Shown here: in pieces, positions 1 to 8,782 of the stretch
Numbering within the stretch: position 1 is the first letter of the stretch
Layout: each line of letters opens with the position of its first letter
NCBI RefSeq assembly: GCF_001644565.1
Contig: NZ_CP011387.1
Location: forward strand, 2,705,001-2,769,000
Direction of reading: 5' to 3'
DNA: 64,000 nucleotides
DNA from: Deinococcus puniceus
Lineage (GTDB): Bacteria > Deinococcota > Deinococci > Deinococcales > Deinococcaceae
Translations under genes and position numbers: made by a program
Notes under the pieces: model-generated
What the model was told of the DNA's origin: nothing
What the model saw: the letters and a program-made list of their open reading frames with translations, nothing else
Database searches by the model: none

Positions 1-674
1 GCGGTGGCCGCGTAGATCAGGGCCGGATCGCCGCCGAGGGCCACCGCCACCTCTAACCGTTGGCCCAGTTTGCGGGCCTTCTCCAGATGGCGCGTGCCTG
101 TTTTGTGGCGCTGCCAGTGCATCCCGGTGGTGTTGCGCGACATGACCTGCATGCGGTACATGCCCATATTCCGCTCGCCCGTTTCGGGGTCTTTGGTGAT
201 GACCAGTGGCAGCGTCACGAACGGCCCGCCGTCTTGCGGCCAGCATTTCAGCACGGGCAGTTTCGAGAGGTCTACCTCATCGCCGCGCCATACTACCTCC
301 TGCACCGGGCCAGTTTTGACGCGCTTGGGGGGCAAGTTGGCCGCGTCCTTCAACTTGGTCACGTTGCCCAGCATTCCGCCGATGCCGCCGCTGCCTTTCA
401 AGTCGATCAGGGCGCGCACTTTGGCGGCCAAATCATCTAGATCGGACACGCCCAGCGACAGGGCCGTGCGTTCGCGTGTGCCCATCAGCCCAATGACCAG
501 CGGAAAGGGACTGCCCTTCACGTTCTCGAACAGCACGGCGGGGCCGCCTGCCTTGACCAAGCGGTCTGCGATTTCGGTGATTTCCAGCTCCCGGTCTACC
601 GGAAAAGGCACGCGCACGAGTTCGCCCCGGTCTTCGAGCAGCCGCATAAAGGTTCTCAGGTCAGGAAACGCCAT
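1..674 (-). CDS. UbiD-family decarboxylase, N-terminal part (runs off window)
   Basis: The minus-strand frame from ATG at 674 begins MAFPDLRTFMRLLEDRGELV and continues to the window edge, about 224 residues of a roughly 480-600-residue family. The opening, the VPFPVDRELEITEIADR segment and GSPFPLVIGLMGTRERTALSL are typical of UbiD enzymes, which use prenylated FMN to decarboxylate aromatic acids. In Deinococcus the likely role is menaquinone (futalosine pathway) synthesis, which is inference. A hexamer TACACT (minus strand, 681-686) lies 6 nt before the ATG, so the mRNA is probably leaderless. The metal- and prFMN-binding core lies outside the window. Confidence 0.85.
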   Translation of the reverse strand, partial: MAFPDLRTFMRLLEDRGELVRVPFPVDRELEITEIADRLVKAGGPAVLFENVKGSPFPLVIGLMGTRERTALSLGVSDLDDLAAKVRALIDLKGSGGIGGMLGNVTKLKDAANLPPKRVKTGPVQEVVWRGDEVDLSKLPVLKCWPQDGGPFVTLPLVITKDPETGERNMGMYRMQVMSRNTTGMHWQRHKTGTRHLEKARKLGQRLEVAVALGGDPALIYAAT

Positions 675-736
675 GACGCGAGTGTAGAGGCACGGGGCCG
701 GGGCAACCGTACCGGAGAAGGCAAAAAGGGAAGGCA

Positions 737-832
737 GTCTAAGGGTTGAGGGTCTAAGGAAGGTCAAGGGCACATGTTTGAGGCGAAGTCGGAATCTGTT
801 CTTAGTCTTCTGTTCTTAGACCCTTAGACGCC
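737..832. repeat. TCTAAGGG heptad repeat, two facing arms
   Basis: The left arm (737-760) reads GTCTAAGGG and GGGTCTAAGG units, and the right arm (801-832) carries the reverse complement CTTAGACCCTTAGAC. The arms face each other across about 40 bp, so RNA or single-stranded DNA could form a hairpin. Seven other loci in this window carry the same units. It sits between the divergent starts of the UbiD and DUF4173-like genes. Confidence 0.7.
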
Positions 833-912
833 TTCCCCACTGCCGCCACTTTATAAACCCCATCCCACTTTTGGCCGACGCCCCGCGCCCACCGCGCCGC
901 TACGGTACGGGC

Positions 913-2523
913 ATGACACAACCAGAGCCAGTGCCGCACCTTCCGTCTGTGTCCACTTCTGCTCCTGCTGAAGCGCATCCTCTGACCCCTGCACCGACTT
1001 GGGACGCTACACCCCGGCCCCGGCCAGAGCGGGCGGCGTGGCCTGCGGTTGCGGCGGCGGTGGCTGGAGTGGCCGCCCATTTCCTGACCGTCAACACATT
1101 CGGACAGTCGGGCCTTAATGTGGCGGTTTGGGTGGCACTTTGGGGCGGCTTACTGCTGTGGAGTGCGCGGCAGCGCGGCGAGAAACCCTCCCGCGAAGGA
1201 CTGACCCTGCTGGGCGTGGCGCTGGCCTTTGCTCTCACGTTTGCCTTGTGGGACGCTCCGGGTGAGTTCCAGTTTTTGAATGGGCTGGCCCTCTTGCTGG
1301 CGTTGGTCTTGGGCGCGGCGGTCTGGCGACACGCGGGGCTGGCAACCACCGCCACCGGACGCATGACGGGCATGGTCTTCACAGGCGGGCTGAGGCTGAT
1401 CTACGGCCCTTTTGCCTTATTGGAGCGCTTTCCGTGGGGGCGATTGCGCGGAGCCAAATCCGGGCGGGCCACACCTTGGTTGACTGGCTTGCTCCTCACT
1501 CTGCCCGTGTTGCTGGTCTTCGGCGGGCTGCTGGCTGGGGCCGACAGCGGTTTTGCCGATCTGATTTCCGGGCTGTGGCGCTGGAATCCAGAGGACTTGA
1601 TTCAAAGCTCGTTTTCGGTGCTGCTGTGGGTAGCCTTCGCGTGCGGCCTCGCGTATCCGGCGCTGATGGCGCTCTCCCCTACCCTGCTGGGAACCGCCAC
1701 CGACACGCCGGAAGAACGCGGCGGGCGCTTGGGCCTGATCGAAACAGGAATGCCGCTGCTGGCGCTAGGAGCCTTATTTCTGGTTTTTCTGTTCACGCAA
1801 CTGCCCTATTTCCTCAGCGGCGTGACTCTGCCGGACGGCTTCACTTTCGCCGAATACGTGCGGCGCGGCTTTTCGGAGTTGCTGTGGGTGGCCTTCCTGA
1901 CGCTGGGGCTGCTGCTGGCCGCTTACGGCCTCACGCGGCCAGAAGTACGGGCGCAGACCACTTACCGCCTGTTGAATCTGGCGGTGCTGCTGCCACTGGC
2001 GCTGGTGCTGGTCAGTGCGGCCAACCGGTGGCGGCTGTACACGCTGGCGTATGGCCTGAGTGAAATCCGCGTGCTGGGCGCGGCGCTGCTGGTGTGGTTG
2101 GTGCTGGCGCTGGCATGGTTGGGCGTCTGCCTGTGGCGCGGCACGCTGCGGCGCTTTGCTTATCCGGCGTTGCTGGCGGGCTTCGGCACGTTACTGATTG
2201 CCACCCTGATCAACCCCGGCGCACTCATTGCCCGCGTGAATGTGGGGCGCGAACTCGCCGCCGTGACCAACGTCACCCGCAGCACGCCCCAGCAAGCCGA
2301 TGTCTGGAAGTTGATCTCTCTGGGAGCCGACGCCGTGCCGACTGTGGTGGCGAATCTGGACAAGCTCAGCCGCATTTGCCCCAACACAGAACGCGAGTGC
2401 AACAACTCCCGCGCTTACGTGGTGCAACGGCTCAAAGTGGAGTACGGCGCGGCGCGTGACCTGCGAGTTTGGAATCTCAGTCAGGAGCGGGCGCGGCGGG
2501 CGGTGCTTGGGCTTCGGGAGTAA
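913..2523 (+). CDS. DUF4173/DUF4153-like polytopic membrane protein
   Basis: This 536-residue protein has a proline-rich N-terminus followed by about eleven hydrophobic segments, for example AWPAVAAAVAGVAAHFL and LLLTLPVLLVFGGLLAGA. The soluble tail (about 445-536) contains the ISLGADAVPTVV and NLDKL stretch common in DUF4173/DUF4153 proteins, whose function is unknown. I chose ATG 913 rather than the in-frame TTG at 871 because a TACGGT hexamer at 901-906 lies 6 nt upstream, the leaderless pattern. It is a single gene, convergent with the DUF1266 gene 12 bp downstream. It is likely a cytoplasmic-membrane protein. Confidence 0.75.
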   Translation: MTQPEPVPHLPSVSTSAPAEAHPLTPAPTWDATPRPRPERAAWPAVAAAVAGVAAHFLTVNTFGQSGLNVAVWVALWGGLLLWSARQRGEKPSREGLTLLGVALAFALTFALWDAPGEFQFLNGLALLLALVLGAAVWRHAGLATTATGRMTGMVFTGGLRLIYGPFALLERFPWGRLRGAKSGRATPWLTGLLLTLPVLLVFGGLLAGADSGFADLISGLWRWNPEDLIQSSFSVLLWVAFACGLAYPALMALSPTLLGTATDTPEERGGRLGLIETGMPLLALGALFLVFLFTQLPYFLSGVTLPDGFTFAEYVRRGFSELLWVAFLTLGLLLAAYGLTRPEVRAQTTYRLLNLAVLLPLALVLVSAANRWRLYTLAYGLSEIRVLGAALLVWLVLALAWLGVCLWRGTLRRFAYPALLAGFGTLLIATLINPGALIARVNVGRELAAVTNVTRSTPQQADVWKLISLGADAVPTVVANLDKLSRICPNTERECNNSRAYVVQRLKVEYGAARDLRVWNLSQERARRAVLGLRE

Positions 2524-2535
2524 TTTAGGGGCGGT

Positions 2536-3408
2536 TTAGTTCATCCCCTTCAGCCGCTCTTGCCGTTCCACCGACACGGGCCAAGGATCGCGCCGCCACG
2601 GACTCTGCGCGTCTTCCATCAGCCAGCGAATGCTCCCCGCGTAACGCTTATTGCGTGTGCCGTCCATCAAGCCGCCGGATTTCCAGAATTCCGCGCCCGC
2701 CAGAAAGCTTTGGCCGTACACTTCCCAACTGCCGAACAGGTCTTGGGAGATGATCCGGCACTGACGCAGAATCCGCCAGCATTCGGCTTCCGAGAGGTAG
2801 CCCAGCGCGTGGGCCATCGCCGCTACATCCACAGCGCGGGCCAGATCGAAAGCCGCGCCGCCCGCCTCGCCTGCCTGCGCTTCCCACTTGCTCACCACGC
2901 CCGCCTCACGCGCCCTGCCCTTCAAGTCCTCACCCTCAGCTAAAGCTTGCCGCACCTGCAGATAGGGCAAGCGGTGGCCGCTGTCGATCAGCCACGCGAG
3001 GGTGTGCAGGGCCGACCCATGATCGGTGATGTCCCAGCCGTCTTCCAGCGCCTTTCGTAATTCGTGTTCTTGGCCCGCAGGCGGCGTCAGGCGGTAGAAG
3101 TATTCAAGCTCACGGGCATCGTCTTCGTGCGGAAAGATTTCCAGCCAGATTTCGGTAAACGGCGCGCGGAGATTGAGGGCAAACCGGTCAGCGGGGGAAA
3201 GCGCGGCGGAGGCAGCTTCAAACCGCTCTAGACGGGCTTCCGTCTTGGCCTGTTGTTCGGCAGCCTGCACGGCTTTGGCTGCTGCCTCCTCTTCTTTGGC
3301 TTCCGCGATGCCTTCACGTGCGCCTTCCAGCATGGCCCGCCCTGCCCAAATCAGGAGCATGACCACCAACACGACGGCGATAGGCACCAGCAACCGAACA
3401 ACATCCAT
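2536..3408 (-). CDS. DUF1266-domain protein with N-terminal membrane anchor
   Basis: This 290-residue protein starts MDVVRLLVPIAVVLVVMLLI, a single transmembrane helix, followed by an Ala/Glu-rich coiled coil (about 30-65). The C-terminal half (about 110-290) has the DUF1266 signature: AWDITDHGS-type turn, a LARAVDVAAMAHALGYLSE helix and the final W/R-rich region with SIRWLMED. DUF1266 proteins have no assigned biochemical role. ATG 3408 gives a start exactly at the anchor; an upstream in-frame ATG at 3447 would crowd the divergent peptidase promoter. Convergent with the gene ending at 2523. Confidence 0.7.
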   Translation of the reverse strand: MDVVRLLVPIAVVLVVMLLIWAGRAMLEGAREGIAEAKEEEAAAKAVQAAEQQAKTEARLERFEAASAALSPADRFALNLRAPFTEIWLEIFPHEDDARELEYFYRLTPPAGQEHELRKALEDGWDITDHGSALHTLAWLIDSGHRLPYLQVRQALAEGEDLKGRAREAGVVSKWEAQAGEAGGAAFDLARAVDVAAMAHALGYLSEAECWRILRQCRIISQDLFGSWEVYGQSFLAGAEFWKSGGLMDGTRNKRYAGSIRWLMEDAQSPWRRDPWPVSVERQERLKGMN

Positions 3409-3470
3409 AAGTCCCAAGGTACCCCAGCCACCGGAATCAGGCTCCATAGGTTTCCGATAGTCTTTGGGGT

Positions 3471-4691
3471 ATGACCAATCCGATAGACCAGATGCGGGCC
3501 GCCCTCGCGTCCACCGACCTCGACGGCTGGCTGATCTACGATTTTCAGGGCCTGAATCCGCACGCGGCGAAAGTATTGGGGCTGCCCAAAGAGGCTTTCC
3601 TGACGCGAAGGTTTTTCGTCTGGGTGCCGCGTGAAGGGCAAGCGGTGCTGCTGCACAACCACATCGAAGGCGGCACTTGGGCCACCCTCTCGGCGGGCTG
3701 GGGCGTGGAGCGGCGGGCTTTCGGATCGCATGACCAACTGGACACGGCCCTGCGCGACGTGGTGGCCGGGAAGCGCGTGGCGATGGAATACAGCCCACTT
3801 GGCTCAGTGCCGTATGTGAGCCGCGTGGACGCCGGAACCGTGGAGCGCGTGCGGGCGGCGGGCGCAGAAATAGTATCGAGCGCCGATCTGCTGCAAGCCT
3901 TCCTGATCTGGAGCGCCGAAGATTTGGCCGCGCACGAGCGGGCTGTAGCTGTGCTGATGCAGGCCAAAGACGACGCCTACCGCCTGATTCACGAGCGGTT
4001 GAAGGCAGGCCAAACCGTGACCGAACTGGACGCACAGGCCGTGATCGGGCAGGCGATTGAGGCGGCGGGCATGGTCAGCGGCCACCCCGTGAACGTCAGT
4101 TTTGGTGTGAATGCCGCCGATTCCCACTACGAACCCAACCCCGAACAACACGCCACGCTGAGCTGGGGCCAGTGCGTGCTGATCGACCTGTGGGCACAGG
4201 AACCGGGCCGCCCATTTGCCGATGTGACGTGGGTGGGCTACGCAGGTCAGCCGTCTGAGACGTACTTGGATGCGTGGCAGGCGGTGGCGGCGGCGCGGGA
4301 TGCGGGCATAGCGCAACTGCTGGCGGGCGGCGACCTGAGCGGCTGGCAGATAGACCGCACCGTGCGCGACACGATGGGCGCACCTTGGAGCGAATTCTTT
4401 TTTCACCGCACTGGACATGACCTCGGCGTGCAGATTCACGGCAGCGGCGCAAACTTGGACGACTACGAAACCCACGACATCCGCCGCCTGACCCCCGGCC
4501 TGTGCGTGACTGTGGAACCCGGCACTTATCCGGCGGCGCAGGGCTTTGGGATTCGAACTGAGGTGGACGTGTACCTAGACCCGGCGGGCGCACGGGTAAC
4601 GACGGATACACAGCGGCAGCCTTTTGTGCTTGGCATGGGTGACTGGGAGGCGGTGCGGGCGGCGGCTTATGGGGAGGAGGCGGTGGGCTAG
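3471..4691 (+). CDS. M24-family metallopeptidase (Xaa-Pro peptidase-like)
   Basis: This is a 406-residue protein with a creatinase-type N-domain (1-150) and a pita-bread M24 catalytic domain (150-400). All five metal ligands are visible: D239 and D251 (VLIDLWAQ, FADVTWVG), H316 (FHRTGHDLG), E349 (VEPGTY) and E364 (GIRTEVDVYL). It should therefore be an active dinuclear-metal peptidase cleaving Xaa-Pro or related peptides in the cytoplasm. Exact specificity cannot be read from the sequence. TAGTCT at 3458-3463 lies 7 nt before the ATG, again a leaderless pattern. Confidence 0.85.
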   Translation: MTNPIDQMRAALASTDLDGWLIYDFQGLNPHAAKVLGLPKEAFLTRRFFVWVPREGQAVLLHNHIEGGTWATLSAGWGVERRAFGSHDQLDTALRDVVAGKRVAMEYSPLGSVPYVSRVDAGTVERVRAAGAEIVSSADLLQAFLIWSAEDLAAHERAVAVLMQAKDDAYRLIHERLKAGQTVTELDAQAVIGQAIEAAGMVSGHPVNVSFGVNAADSHYEPNPEQHATLSWGQCVLIDLWAQEPGRPFADVTWVGYAGQPSETYLDAWQAVAAARDAGIAQLLAGGDLSGWQIDRTVRDTMGAPWSEFFFHRTGHDLGVQIHGSGANLDDYETHDIRRLTPGLCVTVEPGTYPAAQGFGIRTEVDVYLDPAGARVTTDTQRQPFVLGMGDWEAVRAAAYGEEAVG

Positions 4692-4718
4692 GGTTAACTT
4701 CAAGGGCTGAATCTTAGG

Positions 4719-4820
4719 TTTAGCTCCGCACCCTTGAGGGGGGAGGTTGGGAGGGGGTGGTGAGCAACGCGATTGCCCTTGCCCTTCTTAGACCCTCAGA
4801 CCCTAGACCCTTAAACCCTT
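4719..4820 (+). repeat. Composite intergenic repeat (AGCTCC/GCGATTGCCC block plus TCTAAGGG units)
   Basis: The block TTTAGCTCC-CACCCTTGAGGGGG...GTGAGC...GCGATTGCCC (4719-4780) is followed by CTTAGACCC units (4787-4820). The same combination, in the same order, occurs at 37557-37623. A related inverted fragment (GAGCAATCGCTGACGCTCAC) lies at 60164-60183. No coding potential is apparent. Confidence 0.65.
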
Positions 4821-4924
4821 TCCCCATCGTCCCAACGCCCATCCCCCACCCCACAGCCCGACCTTACGGCAGCCTTCATCTGACTCATCCGGTCAGTTTG
4901 CGGCAAATGCTCTAGGCTAGGCGC

Positions 4925-5602
4925 ATGGCGAATCTCGGCTCCTCCACGGTCATGCTTACGGGCGCGGGCGGCGCACTCGCCACCGCGATAGCTCAGGAAT
5001 TAGAAGATGCAGGCGCACAAATCGTGCTGGTGGGGCGGGGCGAAGCGTTGGCGAAGGCCGCTGACCGCTTTCCCGCCACCGAAGTGATTGATGTAGACCT
5101 GACCGACCCCGCCAGCGTAGACCTGCTCCGCAAGGTGAAGGTAGACACGCTGGTGCATACGGCAGGCGCGTTTGCGATGCAGGACGCGCAAAAGGCCACT
5201 ACCGCCGACCTGAACGCCATGTTCGGGGCGAATATGCTGACCCTCTTTCACGCGGTTCAGGGCGTGCTGCCCTCTATGCTGAAGCAAAAAGACGGCCTGA
5301 TCATGGGCGTCAGCGCAGGCCAAGCAGCACGCCTGAGTGGCCCCCGCGCCGCGCTGTATACGGCCAGCAAAGCCGCTGTCAGCGCCTATATCCTCAGCCT
5401 CCACGACGAACTGAAAGCCAAAGGCGTGCGCGGCTGCGTGCTGTACCCGATGGGGGCCGTAGACACACCTGCCAACCGGGACGCGGGCATGAGTTGGGAC
5501 AGCTTGATCGACCCGCGTGGGCTGGCAAAAAGTGTGGCCCACGCACTCACACGGCCAGACCGGGCGCACGTGACGGAGTTGAAGGTATACCCGGACGTTT
5601 GA
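4925..5602 (+). CDS. Short-chain dehydrogenase/reductase (SDR)
   Basis: This is a 225-residue classical-size SDR. The nucleotide-binding loop is TGAGGALATAIAQ (variant glycine motif near residue 12), the catalytic Tyr and Lys are in LYTASKAAVSAY and the preceding Ser is in MGVSAGQA. It should reduce or oxidise a small carbonyl or alcohol using NAD(P)H; the substrate is unknown. TAGGCT (4913-4918) sits 6 nt before the ATG. The upstream AAATGCTCTAG resembles the terminus of the MITEs at 14-15 kb. Single gene. Confidence 0.8.
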   Translation: MANLGSSTVMLTGAGGALATAIAQELEDAGAQIVLVGRGEALAKAADRFPATEVIDVDLTDPASVDLLRKVKVDTLVHTAGAFAMQDAQKATTADLNAMFGANMLTLFHAVQGVLPSMLKQKDGLIMGVSAGQAARLSGPRAALYTASKAAVSAYILSLHDELKAKGVRGCVLYPMGAVDTPANRDAGMSWDSLIDPRGLAKSVAHALTRPDRAHVTELKVYPDV

Positions 5603-5640
5603 GGGGCGGAAGGGCTAAGGGGCAATGTTGAAGGGGGCTT

Positions 5641-5670
5641 GGTCTAAGGGTCGAGGGTTGAAGGGTCTAA
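5641..5670 (+). repeat. TCTAAGGG heptad repeat
   Basis: GGTCTAAGGG, TCGAGGG and AAGGGTCTAA units follow the SDR gene. Only one arm is present here. The surrounding 5603-5924 intergenic space (322 bp) holds this array and the 186-bp repeat below, and no gene that I can support. Confidence 0.65.
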
Positions 5671-5724
5671 TGAAGGGAGCAAAACCCCGACACCGCCACC
5701 CCACACCGTCCCCACCCCACTGCG

Positions 5725-5910
5725 TGTGAGGCCGTCGTGCGTGCAACGCGCGGGCCAATTCCATCTTGGATTGAACTGGCGATTCCGCTTCTAAAGAGGG
5801 ATTCAGCCGCCTTGAAACGCGACAAGATCAATACTGCCTAGTGCAACGTTAGCTCCCCTGCACCCTTTGGGGGCGGGGGCTGGGGGGTGGGGGAATCCAA
5901 CGTGGGACAA
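5725..5910 (+). repeat. 186-bp interspersed repeat, copy 1, with G-quadruplex motif
   Basis: This 186-bp segment recurs with the same length at 60267-60452. Both ends are almost identical (TGTGAGGCCGTCGTGCGTGC at the left, CCAACGTGGGACAA at the right) and the middle is diverged. At 5869-5893 the + strand has four G runs of 5, 5, 6 and 5 separated by loops of 1, 2 and 1 nt. No open frame fits both copies. Each copy ends 13-14 bp from the 3' end of a minus-strand gene. Confidence 0.8.
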
Positions 5911-5924
5911 GGCCAATAACCCTC

Positions 5925-6614
5925 TTACCCGCCAAGCGCCACCCGAACTACTTCCGCCAACCCGCCCTCATATCCCCCGATACGCGGCCAGGTCGCCGGA
6001 AACGGCTGGGTATGCGTGACCTCGTTGGGTACGACCAGCACGCGGGTTCCGGCAGCGACGGCGGCGGTGGCCCCGTTCAAGCTGTCTTCCACGGCAATGC
6101 ATTCTTCGGGCTTCAGGCCCAAGCGGTGTGCGGCCAGCAGGTACAACTCGGGATCGGGTTTCACGCGGGCTACATCGTCGCGGGTGGCTAGGACTTCAAA
6201 CAGGTGCAGCATGCCGTGATGCTCCAGCCAGCGCGTAACCCAAGCGCGGTCACTGCTGGTAGCGAGGGCGAGGCGCAATCCGGCGGGCCGCACTGCCTCC
6301 AACACCGCCCGCACGCCGGGGCGCACATCCTGTTCCTGTATGTCGGCCAAAATTCGTCCGTGCAGCGCGGCGTGTACTTGCTCCCGGTCTGCCCGCACCG
6401 CATCGGGCAAGCCCGCCCAAGGATCGAAGGCGTCCCACGTGCCGATCCCGCGCTGCCAGTCCGAGAGGGCCAGTTCGCGGCCATGCGTGCGGTACAGCTC
6501 CTGCCAGTGCCAGAATTCGCGGCTTTCGGTGTCCAGAATCGTGCCGTCAAAATCGAAAATGATGGCCCGGATGCCGTGTGGAAGGGCGGTCAGGACGGAT
6601 TCGGGGGCGGTCAT
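5925..6614 (-). CDS. HAD-superfamily hydrolase (beta-phosphoglucomutase-like phosphatase)
   Basis: This is a 229-residue HAD-IA protein. Motif I is IIFDFDGTILDTES (nucleophile Asp and general acid Asp), motif II is LALATSSDR, motif III Lys is in ARVKPDPELY and motif IV is CIAVEDSLNG. A cap domain lies between motifs I and II. It is probably a phosphatase or phosphomutase on a small phosphorylated metabolite, as in the Gph/PgmB group. ATG 6614 is chosen because TACACT (minus strand, 6621-6626) is 6 nt upstream. Divergent from dedA. Confidence 0.85.
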   Translation of the reverse strand: MTAPESVLTALPHGIRAIIFDFDGTILDTESREFWHWQELYRTHGRELALSDWQRGIGTWDAFDPWAGLPDAVRADREQVHAALHGRILADIQEQDVRPGVRAVLEAVRPAGLRLALATSSDRAWVTRWLEHHGMLHLFEVLATRDDVARVKPDPELYLLAAHRLGLKPEECIAVEDSLNGATAAVAAGTRVLVVPNEVTHTQPFPATWPRIGGYEGGLAEVVRVALGG

Positions 6615-6718
6615 GGGGGCAGTGTAGGGGGCAGGTTGCTGCAAAAGGATGACAGCATCTCCTCGCCAAGTCTTTAGATGGACGTCTGCCCCCAAGTCAC
6701 CCGCTATGCTGACTCCCT

Positions 6719-7333
6719 ATGGCCGAATGGGTGCAAAACGTGATGGACACTTTGGGTTACGCGGGAATTTTGCTGCTGATGATCGTGGAGAATTTGTTTC
6801 CACCTCTTCCTAGTGAGGTGATTTTGCCATCGGCGGGCTTCGCGGCCTCACGCGGAAGCCTGAATGTGGTCATCGTGGTCATCGTGGCAACCATCGGCAG
6901 CGTGGTGGGAACCCTGCCGCTGTATTACATCGGGCGGGCCTTTGGCGAAGAAAAGCTGGTGGCGTGGGCCGACAAACACGGCAAATGGCTGACCCTGCGC
7001 GGCAAAGACATCCGCAGGGCCGACGACTGGTTCGACAAACACGGCCCCAAGGCCGTCTTGTTTGGCCGCATGATTCCCGGTATTCGGAGCCTGCTCAGCC
7101 TGCCTGCAGGCATCAGCGAGATGCCGATCTTTACATTCCTGATCTACAGCACCATCGGGTCGGCCCTGTGGGCTTCTTCACTGGTGGCCGCTGGTTATAT
7201 CCTCGGCGAAAATTTTGACCAAGTGGAGCATTACATCAGCCCCGTTTCGAGGGTGATTCTGGTGCTGCTGGTCATCGGCGCGGCGGTGTGGTTCGTGCGG
7301 CGCAAGCAGGCGCAGAAGGCGGAAACGACGTAA
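6719..7333 (+). CDS. DedA-family (SNARE-associated/VTT) membrane protein
   Basis: This is a 204-residue integral membrane protein with the DedA signature: ENLFPPLPSEVILP near the N-terminus and GRMIPGIRSLLSLPAGIS in the middle. About five hydrophobic segments are visible and the tail is basic (RRKQAQK). DedA proteins act as lipid scramblases or flippases, with undecaprenyl-phosphate or phosphatidylethanolamine as known substrates in other bacteria. TATGCT (6705-6710) lies 8 nt before the ATG. A strong bidirectional terminator follows. Confidence 0.88.
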   Translation: MAEWVQNVMDTLGYAGILLLMIVENLFPPLPSEVILPSAGFAASRGSLNVVIVVIVATIGSVVGTLPLYYIGRAFGEEKLVAWADKHGKWLTLRGKDIRRADDWFDKHGPKAVLFGRMIPGIRSLLSLPAGISEMPIFTFLIYSTIGSALWASSLVAAGYILGENFDQVEHYISPVSRVILVLLVIGAAVWFVRRKQAQKAETT

Positions 7334-7361
7334 GTGGTGGGTGGTCAGTAGAGAGTGGGAA

Positions 7362-7404
7362 AAGAGCGGGCCTGTCAACAAAAATTTGTTGACAGGCCCG
7401 CTCT
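7362..7404. terminator. Bidirectional terminator between dedA and asparaginase genes
   Basis: AAGAGCGGGCCTGTCAACAAA pairs perfectly with its reverse complement directly after it, flanked by A and T runs. It serves both convergent genes. It is preceded by GTGGTCAGTAGAGAGTGGGAAA (7341-7362), a tag that recurs beside other hairpins at 18951, 17244 and 35884. Confidence 0.9.
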
Positions 7405-7428
7405 TCCATCTTTTTCCACTCACCGCCC

Positions 7429-8397
7429 TCAGAACACTCCGCCCTCGAACACCCCCCGAATCTCCTCCCGGCTCATGCCCAAGCTCAGCAGCACCATCAG
7501 CAGCAGGCGGGCTTTGTGCGCGTTGAGGAAACTGGCGGGAATGGCTCCGGCGGCCACCAACGTCGCGCCGCCGCCCGCGTAGCCGTACACCGGAATAACC
7601 GGGCCAGCGTGCGTGCGGGTGGCGATAATCACAGGTTGAGTAGTTGAGGCAATCAGGGGCAGGAGTTCGGCGGGCAAGTTGCCTGTACCCAGCGCGGCAA
7701 TGACCAAGCCATCCGCCCTCGCTTCGGCTTCGGCGTAGCCTTCGCCTGTCCAGCCTGCAGCGGCGTACAGGATTTCCACACGGGCAGTGAGCACTTCCGG
7801 CGCGTAAGTGGGGCGCGGTTCGGGGGTGGCAAAGTAGCGCAAATGCGCCTGCATCTGATCTCGCGGGCCAGCCCGGTCTATGCGTCCAATCGGGCCGGGA
7901 TAGCCCCCGAAAGCGTCAACGGCGGTGGTATGCACTTTGGTCACGGTTCGGGCATCAAAAATATCGCCGCTGAACACGGCCAGCGGGCCACGCCCAGCGG
8001 TCTGGGGATGCAGCGCCGTATAAGCCGCGTCCAGCAGGTTGCCGGGGCCGTCCCAAGAGATTTCTTCGGCGTGCCTCATGCTGCCCGTGAGGACAACTGG
8101 AGTTCGCGCCGACAGCGTGAGATGCAGCAAAAACGCCGTTTCTTCCAGCGTATCGGTGCCGTGCGTGACCACGATCCCGTCGGCGTCGGGGGCCAGCCGC
8201 TCAATCAGGTGCGCCAGATGCAGCATGTGCGCGGGCGTGACGTGCGGGCTGGGTAGGTTGAACGGCTGGTGATGCGTGACCTGCACACCCGGCAACCCCG
8301 GCACGCTGGGCGGCGTCTGGGGCGTCACTCCGCGTCCATCGGGGCTGGGGCGGCTGGCAATCGTGCCCCCGGTATGAATGACGGCGAGGCGCTTCAT
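7429..8397 (-). CDS. L-asparaginase, type I/II fold
   Basis: This 322-residue protein begins MKRLAVIHTGGTIASRPS, holding the first catalytic Thr motif. The second motif is VVTHGTDTLEETAF. The GSMR and SGDIFDARTVTKVHT segments are typical of the family. It hydrolyses L-asparagine to aspartate and ammonia. There is no signal peptide from the chosen ATG at 8397, so the enzyme is probably cytoplasmic. An in-frame upstream extension to 8487 looks non-coding (Cys/Gly/Trp runs). Its 3' end shares the terminator at 7362-7404. Confidence 0.87.
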   Translation of the reverse strand: MKRLAVIHTGGTIASRPSPDGRGVTPQTPPSVPGLPGVQVTHHQPFNLPSPHVTPAHMLHLAHLIERLAPDADGIVVTHGTDTLEETAFLLHLTLSARTPVVLTGSMRHAEEISWDGPGNLLDAAYTALHPQTAGRGPLAVFSGDIFDARTVTKVHTTAVDAFGGYPGPIGRIDRAGPRDQMQAHLRYFATPEPRPTYAPEVLTARVEILYAAAGWTGEGYAEAEARADGLVIAALGTGNLPAELLPLIASTTQPVIIATRTHAGPVIPVYGYAGGGATLVAAGAIPASFLNAHKARLLLMVLLSLGMSREEIRGVFEGGVF

Positions 8398-8569
8398 GGG
8401 GAGGTCATACGGACTCTGCTCCATTCCGCCACAACCGCAACCCCACCACTTGCGGCTCCACAACGCGGAGTCCGTCTTTTTTCCCACTCGCTTCGCTCCG
8501 ATCGAATCCCAAAAGAGCAGGAGTCAATCGGAATCAAGATCACCTGTTGCTGTGTCATTTATCTGTGGC

Positions 8570-8755
8570 TCACTTCCCCCGGCTTTGGCGCAGCATCACC
8601 CAGATGACGGCGATGCCGAATACCACCACTGTGAAGGGCAATTCGGCCAGCGCCGCGTCAGTTAGGGCCGCGCCTGCACGGGTGCGCTGCACAAGGCCGA
8701 TGATGAACCAGAGGGCCGCCGCCAAAGCTGCGATGCCCCAGACTCTCGCCGTCAT
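8570..8755 (-). CDS. Small two-helix membrane protein
   Basis: This 61-residue protein has two hydrophobic helices, WGIAALAAALWFIIGLV and LPFTVVVFGIAVIWVML, joined by a short polar loop and ending in RQSRGK. An AAGGTG ribosome-binding site with 5-nt spacing supports ATG 8755 rather than GTG 8761. It lies 27 bp downstream of the hemC 3' side in the opposite order of transcription (hemC ends at 8783, so this gene is downstream... separated from it by its own start). I do not recognise the family. Confidence 0.55.
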   Translation of the reverse strand: MTARVWGIAALAAALWFIIGLVQRTRAGAALTDAALAELPFTVVVFGIAVIWVMLRQSRGK

Positions 8756-8782
8756 TTTCACACCTTAACCTGACTTATGGGC

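Noticed and set aside
4905..4917. Third MITE near the SDR start
   Set aside because: AAATGCTCTAG resembles one MITE end, but no partner terminus or internal sequence is present. It may be a relic or chance.
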